Positions 10,520-17,830 of a stretch of DNA of 35,917 nt are shown piece by piece. Every line of letters begins with the position of its first letter. The stretch's first letter is position 1. The translations under genes were made by a program, and so were the position numbers. The notes under the pieces were generated by a model. It was not told the DNA's origin. It saw nothing but the letters and a program-made list of their open reading frames with translations, and did no database searches. The stretch is from Terramyces sp. JEL0728 (taxonomy: Eukaryota; Chytridiomycota; Chytridiomycetes; Rhizophydiales; Terramycetaceae): positions 1 through 35,917 of the forward strand of contig JADIIU010000130.1 in assembly GCA_027603945.1 (NCBI GenBank). Reading direction: 5' to 3'.

Positions 10520-11206
10520 ATGGCAGCAAAAAAGGATATTATTTTTGTAATGACAAACCACGCAGATCTTGGTTCCACCGGTAAAAAGACGGGATACTGG
10601 GTTTCGGAGGTTGCTCATCCTTACAGTTATCTCAAGCAATTCTACAACATTACTTTTGCATCCCCTAAAGGCGGCGAATCTCCAGTCGACCCAGGCTCAC
10701 TTGAAGCACACAAAGATGATGCATCTGTGATTACTTTTCTGCAAGATACTGGCGTACAAGAAAAATTAAAGAACACTGTCAAGTTATCTGGTTTGAATCC
10801 ATTAAATTACGTTGCTTTGCTATTCCCTGGAGGCCATGGCCCAATGTATGACTTGTACTCTGACAAACAATCACTCGATTTCGCGGCAAGAGTATACGAA
10901 AACAACAAGATAGTAGCTGCATTGTGTCACGGTCCGGCAGCCATTGTTCAAATCAAAGTGCACGGAGACTACTTGATTAAAGGGAAGCGTGTAACTGGAT
11001 TTTCCAACTCTGAAGAAGACGCGGTTCAATTATCCAAGTTTATGCCGTATCTATTGGAAGATGAGTTGAAAAAGAACGGTGGGGTTTATGAATGCGTCGC
11101 GGATTGGCAATCGCATGTTGTTGTTGACGGGAGGTTGATTACTGGACAAAACCCAGCTAGTGCTCACGAAATAGCTGTTAAATTGCATGAAGCAATTGAA
11201 AAATAA
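10520..11206 (+). CDS. DJ-1/PfpI family protein, HSP31-like glyoxalase/chaperone
   Basis: Single exon, 228 residues, the usual length for fungal HSP31-like proteins. It carries the nucleophile elbow AALCHGPAA with the catalytic Cys at residue 136 and its His next to it, the FPGGHGPMYD loop before it, and the C-terminal LITGQNPASAHE block that closes the active site. An acidic residue near the start (ADLG) fits the Glu/Asp of the triad, but I did not verify it. Family members convert methylglyoxal to D-lactate without glutathione and protect against carbonyl stress in the cytosol. A longer form from an upstream in-frame ATG would add an R/H/S-rich stretch like a mitochondrial presequence, but TATA spacing favours the short form. 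Confidence 0.92.
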   Translation: MAAKKDIIFVMTNHADLGSTGKKTGYWVSEVAHPYSYLKQFYNITFASPKGGESPVDPGSLEAHKDDASVITFLQDTGVQEKLKNTVKLSGLNPLNYVALLFPGGHGPMYDLYSDKQSLDFAARVYENNKIVAALCHGPAAIVQIKVHGDYLIKGKRVTGFSNSEEDAVQLSKFMPYLLEDELKKNGGVYECVADWQSHVVVDGRLITGQNPASAHEIAVKLHEAIEK

Positions 11207-11265
11207 ACTTTTCATCCAACCATTTTGTTCGAGATAGTAACTCTGTCTAGATTACAAGACCAAAA

Positions 11266-12569
11266 TCAAGATTTTCTTCGCTTTATTCCATGACACTGAC
11301 AGACCACATCTGCATCACTGTCGCTGCTAGATTCGCTCGTACTATCGTCACTACTGCTGGCAATTGCAGGAACACTCTTTAAACAGTCGGCATTATGCTT
11401 CAATTTCGTCGGCAACCGCTTATAAATCTTTTCAGATAATTTCTTTCTCGAATACCTACTCTGTAGCCATACTTGATCAAAATTCAATGGATGACAAAAG
11501 TTTTGAGTGACCGCAATGCAGAAATTCAAGTTCATTACTATATGCAACCAGCCACCTGGCACAAACACTATTTCGCCTGGTTTTTGTCGTATTTCAATCA
11601 TTGGGATTTTGTTTTTTAGTGTTGGGTAAATAGACGCAAACCACGTACATGGTTCTTTGTCTATATTTTTTGGGTTGACCAGCTCTTTGCTTGTGCCTGG
11701 TGGAAACAATACCCATCGCTTTTCTCCTTGGATTAGAGCGTTCCATGCTGATGTTCCTTAGTAAAAAGATAAATACCCAGTGGATCAATGTGCATACCAG
11801 TGCCACTCCTTGCTGGACCAATGACTATCCATCTGAAAGGCGGTCTTCTGCCTCCTCCTAGTTCCAGTAAATCATCCTTGAAATACTTTGGAACGGTGAA
11901 ATCATCCACTAAATGGCAGGTAGCTTGCGAGGAATTTGGATCAAATTTATGCCTGGAATCTTTAACTGCACTTCTTCTAGCACTACCATAAGTTCTATTC
12001 ACCTGTGGTGCAGCGTTCGCTTGCCAAAACCTATGTTATCAGAGTCTACCAGCATCAAATATATAAAGAGGCGAATCATCTGTGAGTCCGTCTCTAAAGC
12101 AGTAATTAAAGAAATACTTGGCACTCAGATAGATTATATTTTCATCATCGTCCTCTCCCACTTTGAACTTTTCATACCTCCAATTAATCCCACATACCTT
12201 TCTGTTAATTATTTCCCAACCTAAATGTTAATCATCTGATACCTAATTGTGAGTAGGATTATACCTATATCAGTAAATGCAGTACCTATAAGTGTAGGCG
12301 AAATAAGTTGGAGTCCATTTCTTCATTGCCGGCCATTTATCCATTCCTCCAGTAATAACCACTGGTATTCCAGCCTCAATGTACTCTTCAAATTCCTCTT
12401 CAGTAGTCGAATATTTAATTCGCCCCAAATTATCTTGAAAATCATAGTAATCATATTTGTAATATTTTCCTCTTTGCCATTGGTCTAACTGCAAATCCTC
12501 TCTGGTTTTCTGTTTACAAATGTTGATTTTTTTAATATATTTTTGCTCATTGATGTGCGGAAGTTTCAT
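11266..12569 (-). CDS. JMJD6: JMJD6-like JmjC-domain oxygenase
   Basis: Five exons: 12286-12569, 12050-12177, 12003-12030, 11777-11982 and 11266-11756, giving 378 residues. Single introns lie at 12031-12049, 11983-12002 and 11757-11776 (19-20 nt). Between exons 1 and 2 lies a 108-nt interval made of five consecutive GT...AG units (listed separately). The start MKLPHINEQ is the first ATG in frame. Landmarks in order: [47 protein letters not shown]; the iron-binding HxD in [18 protein letters not shown]; and the distal iron-binding His in [13 protein letters not shown]. These match JMJD6 and its fungal orthologues, Fe(II)/2-oxoglutarate lysyl hydroxylases acting in the nucleus on splicing factors. 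The acidic serine tail ([15 protein letters not shown]) resembles JMJD6's polyserine tail. A splicing-linked oxygenase with this intron structure is a curious coincidence. Confidence 0.93.
12178..12285 (-). other. Array of five back-to-back micro-introns
   Basis: The interval between JMJD6-like exons 1 and 2. Reading the minus strand, it divides exactly into units 12265-12285 (21 nt), 12243-12264 (22), 12221-12242 (22), 12198-12220 (23) and 12178-12197 (20). Each begins GT and ends AG, so every junction reads AG|GT. Most have a TAAY or TACT-like branch motif near the 3' end. Removing all 108 nt joins TAT-AG to G-TAT-GAA and gives [12 protein letters not shown], which matches the JMJD6 family without a gap. 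Units 1-4 have stop codons in frame when read through. The units are not similar in sequence, so this is not a recent tandem repeat. A single 108-nt intron is the alternative reading. Confidence 0.75.
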
Positions 12570-12575
12570 TTTTTT

Positions 12576-12755
12576 ATGAAAGGATTGCAGCTTGCGTACG
12601 AACAAGAACTAATCAAATTTGAAGACAGTAAAATTACAAGACAAGAAATATTTATTGATTATTTGGAGGATTTGTATTTCCAAGCTTTGAATAACAACCA
12701 AATGGAGCGTGCCAGGAGGCGGATACAAATTATAAAGTCGCACCTCAGGCGTTAG
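12576..12755 (+). CDS. Unidentified small ORF, 3' structure unresolved
   Basis: A 59-residue open frame beginning MKGLQLAYEQELIKFEDSKI, highly helical and charged, ending ARRRIQIIKSHLRR. Its ATG is only 6 bp from the divergent ATG of the JMJD6-like gene. Downstream, to about 12842, two other frames stay open and look protein-like, one reading LAVLGIPNTGSLLQISEYSL. Further splicing is likely, but I could not find a 19-23-nt intron that joins them: a 29-nt GT-AG candidate (12709-12737) and a 43-nt one both keep frame. The family is unknown. The end could be at 12755, about 12842, or later. Confidence 0.4.
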   Translation: MKGLQLAYEQELIKFEDSKITRQEIFIDYLEDLYFQALNNNQMERARRRIQIIKSHLRR

Positions 12756-12908
12756 CTGTCCTGGGGATTCCTAATACTGGATCTTTACTCCAGATTTCAG
12801 AATATTCACTTGGAATATCGGAAAAGCAACTATTTGGAATCTAGTCCCCAAAATTATGACCCAAGATAATCAGACAGGTATAATCAATTAGTCTGTTAAT
12901 AAATAAAA

Positions 12909-14160
12909 TTAATTCTTTTTTATCAAGTCAGCAGTTCCATCAGAATTTAAATAAAATTGGTGTCCCCTCCATTCAACTCCAGATCCAGCAATTGCCCATA
13001 AATATATAGGTAAAGCCAATAGCTCCCTCAAGAACCATCCAAACACGAGCGTTGGCTCTATTTTACCGTACATCCGCTTGACAATAAGCATATCCATGGT
13101 AAACCTATATCAGCAAAATGTACCAGAATAGCCAATTCAATACATTAAATAGTAGGATGTCGACCTGGAAATAGTAGTTTAGGGAAATTGACGTCAGCAA
13201 CGAACAAATTAAACATTCAGAGAACGGTTCATACAGGGTTGCCATGGTAACCGTATACTTTCGGACTCTGATCCATCTCGCTCTTCGCTGCAGGAACTCT
13301 ATCATTGTCATTGGCCCTATCGATTGATAGCAATAGTCTGGCGAAATCACATGGCTAAATCCTACAATTAAAATTTAATTGCCTATAATAAGCGCATAGT
13401 ATACCTTTTTCCATTATTTTAATTCCAATGATATTATCTTCACTCATGTATTTACCAAATGCTCTTAATCCTCCTACAGAATCTAAATCGCACTTTCTAA
13501 ATATGTTGCTTTTTCCAATTATACAGCTTGCGACTTTGAATGAATTGATCGCTGTGTACATCCTGGCATGCGTAGTAGACAAAAATATTCCATCCAGGTA
13601 ACTTGCGATTGTTGACATGTCCACACCAACTACATTAGAGAGGATTACTAGGTACATGATGGACTAGGCCAACTGTTGGATCTTGTAATATCTCTACAAC
13701 TCTAGATGTCGCATGAGGCTCTATAGACACATTAGAATCCAAGATCCATATAATATCTGCATCGCTACTTTCATATCCTTTGACTAAATTATTGACTTTG
13801 GGGTTCAATCCGACGTTTTCTATTCCTACAACTATACGAGACTTTGAGGGGAATTCCTTCCGCATTTGTAGGACTAGATCATAACATGGATCTGACTCTG
13901 ATTCGACAGAGAATACAATTTCGTAGTTTCCGTAATCTTGGAGGAAACTTGATTTGAGGTTCTTGTACAGGTTGTTGTCCATTCCTTTTAGCGGCCTTAG
14001 AATGGATACTTTTTGGTTGAATTTATGGGGTTGATATTTCGTTGGGTAGCGTAGTAAACTGGTTAATATAGAGTTACATTATTGTAGTTCCGATAGTAAT
14101 TAACAATACCATTATTATCCACGATATGATATTCAGTAAATAAAACGTTTCCAGCATCAT
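12909..14160 (-). CDS. UGCG: Ceramide glucosyltransferase (GT21)
   Basis: Five exons: 14078-14160, 13649-14058, 13405-13629, 13124-13361 and 12909-13104, giving 383 residues (animal enzyme about 394). Introns are 14059-14077, 13630-13648, a 43-nt two-unit array at 13362-13404 and 13105-13123. An N-terminal membrane helix (SWIIMVLLITIGTTIILL) is followed by VSILRPLKGMDNNL, the acidic SVESESDP, the nucleotide-binding DSNVSIEPHA, GLVHHVPIGV, the HARMY block, MSEDNIIG and the signature FLQRRARW (Q/RxxRW). C-terminal hydrophobic segments (LFNVLNWLFWF and a helix around FGWFLRELLALPIYLWAIAG) follow. It transfers glucose from UDP-glucose to ceramide on the cytosolic face of the Golgi, making glucosylceramide, a membrane lipid of many fungi absent from baker's yeast. 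Confidence 0.95.
13362..13404 (-). other. Two back-to-back micro-introns (GT-AG then GC-AG)
   Basis: Between exons 3 and 4 of the glucosyltransferase. On the minus strand, unit 1 (13383-13404, 22 nt) is GT...AG and unit 2 (13362-13382, 21 nt) is GC...AG, meeting at AG|GC. Removal of both restores the family sequence EKGFSHVISPDYC. Removing only one leaves a frameshift. A single 43-nt intron is possible, but it would be the only one of that size between simple junctions here. Confidence 0.6.
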
Positions 14161-14465
14161 TTGAGGTGAAAAATCAAACTTTGTTCCTCACTTAAAAATG
14201 GCTGGTGGTGTGGCTGATTGAGTGGTTGACGCATTTCCTGATTGGAAACTGCAACCAATAGTGTTGATCTAGGATATATCAGTTGGCAAGCACTATATGA
14301 TTCATTTCCGGTTGCATCCGTCAGCGTGGTTTATTTGCTTTTCGAGTTAATCGTAAAAAATAAAAGAAAAACAACTAAAAATTCAGTTTTTGATATTTAT
14401 TGATTCTTGCGACTACACCATCGGCTCTTCTTGCAAAGCGTTATCGACATGATTTCCGCATATGG
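14161..14465. other. Intergenic region upstream of the glucosyltransferase
   Basis: About 300 bp, AT-rich at 14340-14400. It holds the promoter side of the glucosyltransferase and the 3' side of the minus-strand ORF ending at 14466. I see no gene in it. Confidence 0.5.
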
Positions 14466-14716
14466 TTATAGATTAGGATATCGAGCTCTTGCGCACATTT
14501 GACGGTATTCGGCTAGATTCAGAATTGACCTTGATTGTTCCCAATATTGCTTGTGGGTCTCATTTGCGATTATTCGGTGGTATCCAGTATCAACAATGGG
14601 TCCATTGTAAACAGACAAATTACTGCATCGGTATCTGCCCCATCCTAAATCTCTAACTGAACAAGTGTTGAATTCAAATTGGTCAAGCGAAATTCAAAAT
14701 TGTTTATTTTGGACAT
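14466..14716 (-). CDS. Possible small cysteine-containing protein (uncertain)
   Basis: A tentative two-exon model: 14658-14716 and 14466-14634, joined by a 23-nt GT-AG intron at 14635-14657, giving 75 residues. The second part is convincing as protein (RCSNLSVYNGPIVDTGYHRI and YRQMCARARYPNL). The proposed ATG overlaps the end of the CxxC gene upstream, and the intron lacks a clear branch motif, so the 5' end may be wrong. It could be an independent small protein or a downstream exon of another transcript. The family is not recognised. Confidence 0.3.
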
Positions 14717-14844
14717 TGGCAGCGGTCTTCTTTTGGAATTCCCTGTAATGCTGTCTCGATATGCATTCCACAGCCAGCCCACGTTGGTTTATGGCATTTA
14801 GAACTATTTTTAGCTGATTTTTACCATTCAACTTTGCGGCACAT
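14704..14844 (-). CDS. 39-residue conserved CxxC protein
   Basis: Two exons, 14825-14844 (only 20 nt) and 14704-14803, joined by a 21-nt GT-AG intron at 14804-14824. The product begins MCRKVECSKCHKPTWAGCG and ends with IPKEDRCQCPK. The pattern CSKC...TWAGCGxH...RCxC is that of a widespread family of tiny eukaryotic proteins with paired cysteines (probably zinc-binding). The exact phase join (TG + T giving Cys) and the family match make the model solid, though the gene is shorter than usual ORF cut-offs. The function of the family is unknown to me. It lies just downstream of the first peptide precursor on the same strand. Confidence 0.85.
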
Positions 14845-14935
14845 TTTTGAGAAGATTTGTAATGGGTTTTACAGAGGGGCACGTGTGACAACAAAACTGC
14901 CACAGTAAATCAAAAAATCATTCAGAAAATCTTTA

Positions 14936-15170
14936 TTAATTGCTTGCTCTAATTATTGGTTCCGCTTCTCTTTTGTGAGCCCTGATAATTGGTTCCGTTT
15001 CTCTTTTGTGAGCTCTGATAATTGGTTCCGCGTCCCTCTTGTGAGCTCTGATAATTGGTTCCGTTTCTCTTTTGTGAGCCCTGATAATTGGTTCCCTCTT
15101 ATTCATACGGCTATATTAGTCAAGTTTACTCTGCCAAAACAACAGCAACCAACAACGCAAAGACCTTCAT
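14936..15170 (-). CDS. Peptide precursor 1: five IIRAH-type repeats
   Basis: Two exons, 15130-15170 and 14936-15110, with a 19-nt intron at 15111-15129; 71 residues. The signal peptide is MKVFALLVAVVLA, followed by DRMN and five units each led by Lys-Arg: EPIIRAH, ETEPIIRAH, DAEPIIRAH, ETEPIIRAH and EAEPIIRASN. Kex2-type cleavage after KR and removal of X-Ala and X-Pro dipeptides would release IIRAH-like peptides; the ET units might stop trimming early. The layout is that of yeast alpha-factor and of Kex2-processed repeat proteins. It acts outside the cell if processed so. The intron follows the signal peptide in phase 2, as in precursors 2-4. The TAA stop overlaps an AATAAA polyadenylation signal. 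Role as pheromone or autocrine signal is inference. Confidence 0.88.
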
Positions 15171-15194
15171 TTCGGAATTGAAAGTAACCTCAAA

Positions 15195-15202
15195 TATTTA
15201 TA
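15195..15202 (-). promoter_or_regulatory. TATA box of peptide precursor 1
   Basis: TATAAATA on the minus strand, 25-32 bp before the ATG at 15170. Just upstream are two copies of ACCCAGGATT about 21 bp apart (see findings). Confidence 0.55.
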
Positions 15203-15354
15203 CGCAATCCTGGGTCCAAAGGAAATCCTGGGTTCGCCGAACTGTTCCTTTGAACCACTTTCGTATTGTGATTGGACCCAACAAACAATAGTAAGGGATA
15301 AACTTTTTTATTTTATTGGAGTTGGTACATATATCCAATTTGAGAACAGGTAAT

Positions 15355-15537
15355 TTAAACGTATCTAAGTGGTTCAGGTTCAGCTTCACGCTTTACATAT
15401 CTGAGTGGTTCAGCTTCACGCTTTACATATCTGAGTGGTTCTGGTTCTGCTTCTCTTTTGTTTCTACAATAAGAAATATATTACAAAGGAGCTGGAATAG
15501 CAAGGACAGTAGCGAATAACAAGTAAGTGAATTTCAT
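15355..15537 (-). CDS. Peptide precursor 2: three LRYV repeats
   Basis: Two exons, 15485-15537 and 15355-15463, with a 21-nt intron at 15464-15484; 53 residues. The signal peptide is MKFTYLLFATVLA and then IPAPLN. Three KR-led units follow: EAEPEPLRYV, EAEPLRYV and EAEPEPLRYV, the last ending at the stop. The spacer is pure EA/EP dipeptides, the substrate of Ste13-type dipeptidyl aminopeptidases, so the predicted mature peptide is LRYV in all three units despite different spacer lengths. This uniformity is the best evidence for dipeptide trimming. A near-TATA (CATAAATA, 15566-15573) lies 29-36 bp before the ATG. Confidence 0.9.
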
Positions 15538-15851
15538 GATGGTAGTTCAAATGCTAAATTACCAGTATTTATGTTAATTCATCAGTATATCCATGGCGGA
15601 GATTTCCACAATTTGACCATGGATATGCAGTAATCCACGTAGGAATTATTGGTATGTACCCATGGATTACCAAAAATCCACGTAAAATCTTTAGCGTCAT
15701 TGTTAAATCTTGAATAATACTTGTCTGAGGTATACCAGAATGTGAACAGATCGTTTGCAGATGCCTGTTATTCGACTCTGGCGAATGAACAGATGAATAA
15801 AAATTATAAATGAGATGGATTTGACAATGTTTGTACATTTATTACAAATGT
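15538..15851. other. Intergenic region upstream of peptide precursor 2
   Basis: About 310 bp. It holds a CATAAATA box and, at 15590-15690, repeated palindromic elements (ACGTGGATT...ATCCATGG twice, plus a third CCATGGATAT). An open frame crosses it on the minus strand (15569-15838), but its composition is unlike the genes here and it overlaps the promoter elements. I do not call it a gene. Confidence 0.5.
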
Positions 15852-16069
15852 TTAGGCGCGGACAATTCTTGGAATTGCTTCTCTTTTAGCTGGGAAATGT
15901 AATCTTGGCATTCTACGGTTAGATTTGCTTACATTGGCTCAGCTTCTCTTTTGAATGGGATCTTTCTAATAGCTTCAGGTTCAGCTTCTCTTTTTACACT
16001 ATCATCAAGTAATATTTACACAACAGGAGCAGAAAAAGTAAGAGCAATCAAGAGTACAGTGAATTTCAT
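15852..16069 (-). CDS. Peptide precursor 3: three different peptides
   Basis: Three exons, 16020-16069, 15933-15998 and 15852-15912, with introns 15999-16019 (21 nt) and 15913-15932 (20 nt); 58 residues. The signal peptide is MKFTVLLIALTFSA, then PVVV. The KR-led units are EAEPEAIRKIPF, EAEPIMPRLHFPA and EAIPRIVRA. Unlike precursors 1 and 2, the three predicted cores differ (IRKIPF, IMPRLHFPA, IPRIVRA or RIVRA), so one gene may encode several signals. The second intron falls inside the second peptide, and its removal is needed to keep the third unit in frame. A TATAAAA at 16098-16104 lies 29-35 bp upstream of the ATG. Confidence 0.86.
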
Positions 16070-16376
16070 TTTGATCGTGCCAGTTTAATACGCATGATTT
16101 TATAAGAAATTGATGGTAAATATTTAGATGTGTTCCACGATCATCTATAAATATTTGTGTAAATAATATTCCGTCGCATGGCAAACAAACACTCTAAGAG
16201 AAAATTATCCAGTGGACCAGCATTTGATAAGAATTAGTATTACTTTGGGTCTGCCAGTAATTGGGAGGTTGATTATAGCTATTTAGCCATTGCACTAGAA
16301 GCAAATGGATGGTATGAAAAGATATTGCTATAGAAACATGAGTTGAGTGTGATCACAATTTTATTAACAAGTTTCA
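16070..16376. other. Intergenic region between peptide precursors 3 and 4
   Basis: About 300 bp. It carries the TATA of precursor 3 and the short 3' end of precursor 4. A plus-strand frame from 16178 to 16333 reads like protein but has an internal TAG at 16235-16237 (see findings). Confidence 0.5.
16098..16104 (-). promoter_or_regulatory. TATA box of peptide precursor 3
   Basis: TATAAAA on the minus strand, 29-35 bp before the ATG at 16069. Confidence 0.5.
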
Positions 16377-16645
16377 TTAGTCTCGTGCCGGTTCAGCTTC
16401 TCTTCTCCATCTTCTGATTGGCGGGATTTTAGTTCCAGCTTCTCTTTTATTTCTTCTCACTGGAACATATGCAGGCTCGGCTTCTCTTTTATTTCTTCTC
16501 ACTGGAACATATGCAGGCTCGGCTTCTCTTTTAGCTCTACGAAGGATAGCTTCTGCAGTAGGTTCACGCTTTTCAAATCTAGTTTAAGGAATAATTACCC
16601 TGGGTTGGCAAGTACACTGGCAAGTAACAACAAAGACAATTTCAT
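16377..16645 (-). CDS. Peptide precursor 4: AYVPVRRN-type repeats
   Basis: Two exons, 16599-16645 and 16377-16578, with a 20-nt intron at 16579-16598; 82 residues. The signal peptide is MKLSLLLLASVLA, then NPGFE. KR-led units follow: EPTAEAILRRA, EAEPAYVPVRRN twice, EAGTKIPPIRRW, and after an Arg-Arg site EAEPARD. The two identical AYVPVRRN units also repeat at DNA level (a 51-nt tandem at about 16446-16547), indicating recent unit duplication. Predicted cores are AILRRA-, AYVPVRRN- and GTKIPPIRRW-like. Because Arg-Arg also occurs inside the cores, the exact ends are uncertain. The gene is divergent from the family B receptor-like gene at 16875, with 229 bp between the two ATGs. Confidence 0.88.
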
Positions 16646-16668
16646 TGAGTAAGGTTAGAATAGCGCTG

Positions 16669-16675
16669 TTTTATA
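16669..16675 (-). promoter_or_regulatory. TATA box of peptide precursor 4
   Basis: TATAAAA on the minus strand, 24-30 bp before the ATG at 16645, in the intergenic region shared with the receptor-like gene at 16875. Confidence 0.55.
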
Positions 16676-16874
16676 CTAAAAGGAATAAATATTTGGATAA
16701 ACATTAGTCATGTTGTTTGGTAAATACCATGTGGTAAATAGATAGTAACACAAAGAACCAAGCAAGATATTCCAGCAGAAAGTATTGCAAGATATTCCAG
16801 CATGCAAGGCACATAGGGTTGTTCCAGTATCAATATTGTACTGAAAACAAGATTTTGAATGACGTTTTTCTTAC

Positions 16875-17809
16875 ATGCCAAACACCACCCTCTCCAACGT
16901 AGACTACTTGCCTCTGACAATTCCAGCAGGCCAGTTTCAATTAGCGCTGCAAATAATAGTACTTGCTGCATGCACGATATTTACAATTTACACATTTATT
17001 AAAATCGGACCTAAAGCTACAAAATTACACAGGCAAATCAAAGTGTTGTATGTGTTTTCAATTATTACTCAGGTTGCATATATTTTATATTATAATACCC
17101 CAGATGCATCTCTTGTGTTTAATTTTACCCGCGGGTACTGTTTATTTACTCTACTGTATATCAACCGACATTCAGAATTCGAGTTTTTGAAATTATTATC
17201 GTCAATATCGATTTTATCAGCGAGACACTTGTTTATATTGCAGATATCATGGCTAGTAATTTGGCTGGGACTGGTGTTCTTGCCTTTGACAGGAGGATTG
17301 ATTATAACATTTGCTTTTCCGCAACATCTACTAATGTTCAGATCGGTAAAATGTCATTAATCCAGTATGGTGATTTTTCAGCACTGGTTTTCAATCTTCT
17401 TGGGTCAGTTTTGGAATTCCTTACAAATATTTACGCTGCATTCATTATTAGGAGATTTATCATAAGGAAATATTCTCGGAATGAAGATGAAGATGCGAAA
17501 TACGCTTTATCGTTAGCCTCTTTCCAACAGCTGAAATGGCTGAGTTATGGGATTGTTTTTAACGCCTTTTTTTGCTCTACATTGTATATTGGCTCTTTCT
17601 ACATTGACGACCACGCATTGAAATTACTGACTTGCAACGCATCGCAAATCATTGTTAATCTGACAACTATTATGTTTGCCTACAGGTTCATTGCGGCTCA
17701 GCAGTGTATTTTCCCCCAGGACCAAACCATTCAGAGCAAAGACAAGAAACTGTCTGCTCCTAAACAATCAAAATCAAACGGGACACTAACCAGGATAATA
17801 AAGGAATAA
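16875..17809 (+). CDS. Family B seven-helix receptor-like protein, copy 1
   Basis: Two exons, 16875-17345 and 17366-17809, with a 20-nt intron at 17346-17365; 304 residues. A short N-terminus with an NTT glycosylation site is followed by seven hydrophobic segments: FQLALQIIVLAACTIFTIYT, VLYVFSIITQVAYILYY, a segment with EFEFLKLLSSISIL, LQISWLVIWLGLVFLPLTGG, ALVFNLLGSVLEFLTNIYAA, WLSYGIVFNAFFCSTLYIGS and IIVNLTTIMFAYRFIAAQQ ending in CIFP. A basic tail follows. The family hallmarks are EFEFLK or ELEFLK after helix 3, the phase-0 intron between helices 4 and 5, and CIFP after helix 7. The topology and size suit a GPCR-like receptor, but I recognise no Ste2, Ste3 or Gpr1 signature. Its divergent pairing with precursor 4 makes it a candidate peptide receptor. 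Confidence 0.85.
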
Positions 17810-17830
17810 AATGTAAAATGTTTATTCTAG

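Noticed and set aside
12178..12285. A conventional 108-nt intron
   Set aside because: Every other single intron is 19-23 nt, and the interval divides without remainder into five GT...AG units. Kept only as the alternative explanation.
14941..15110. Tandem DNA repeat as a microsatellite or CRISPR-like array
   Set aside because: The ~27-nt repeats (TTGGTTCCG...CTCTTTTGTGAG) are codon-phased and encode Lys-Arg-led peptide units behind a signal peptide, so they are coding repeats.
15569..15838. 89-codon minus-strand frame upstream of precursor 2
   Set aside because: It starts with ATG but covers the repeated palindromes and the CATAAATA box of precursor 2. Its composition differs from nearby genes and no family is visible.
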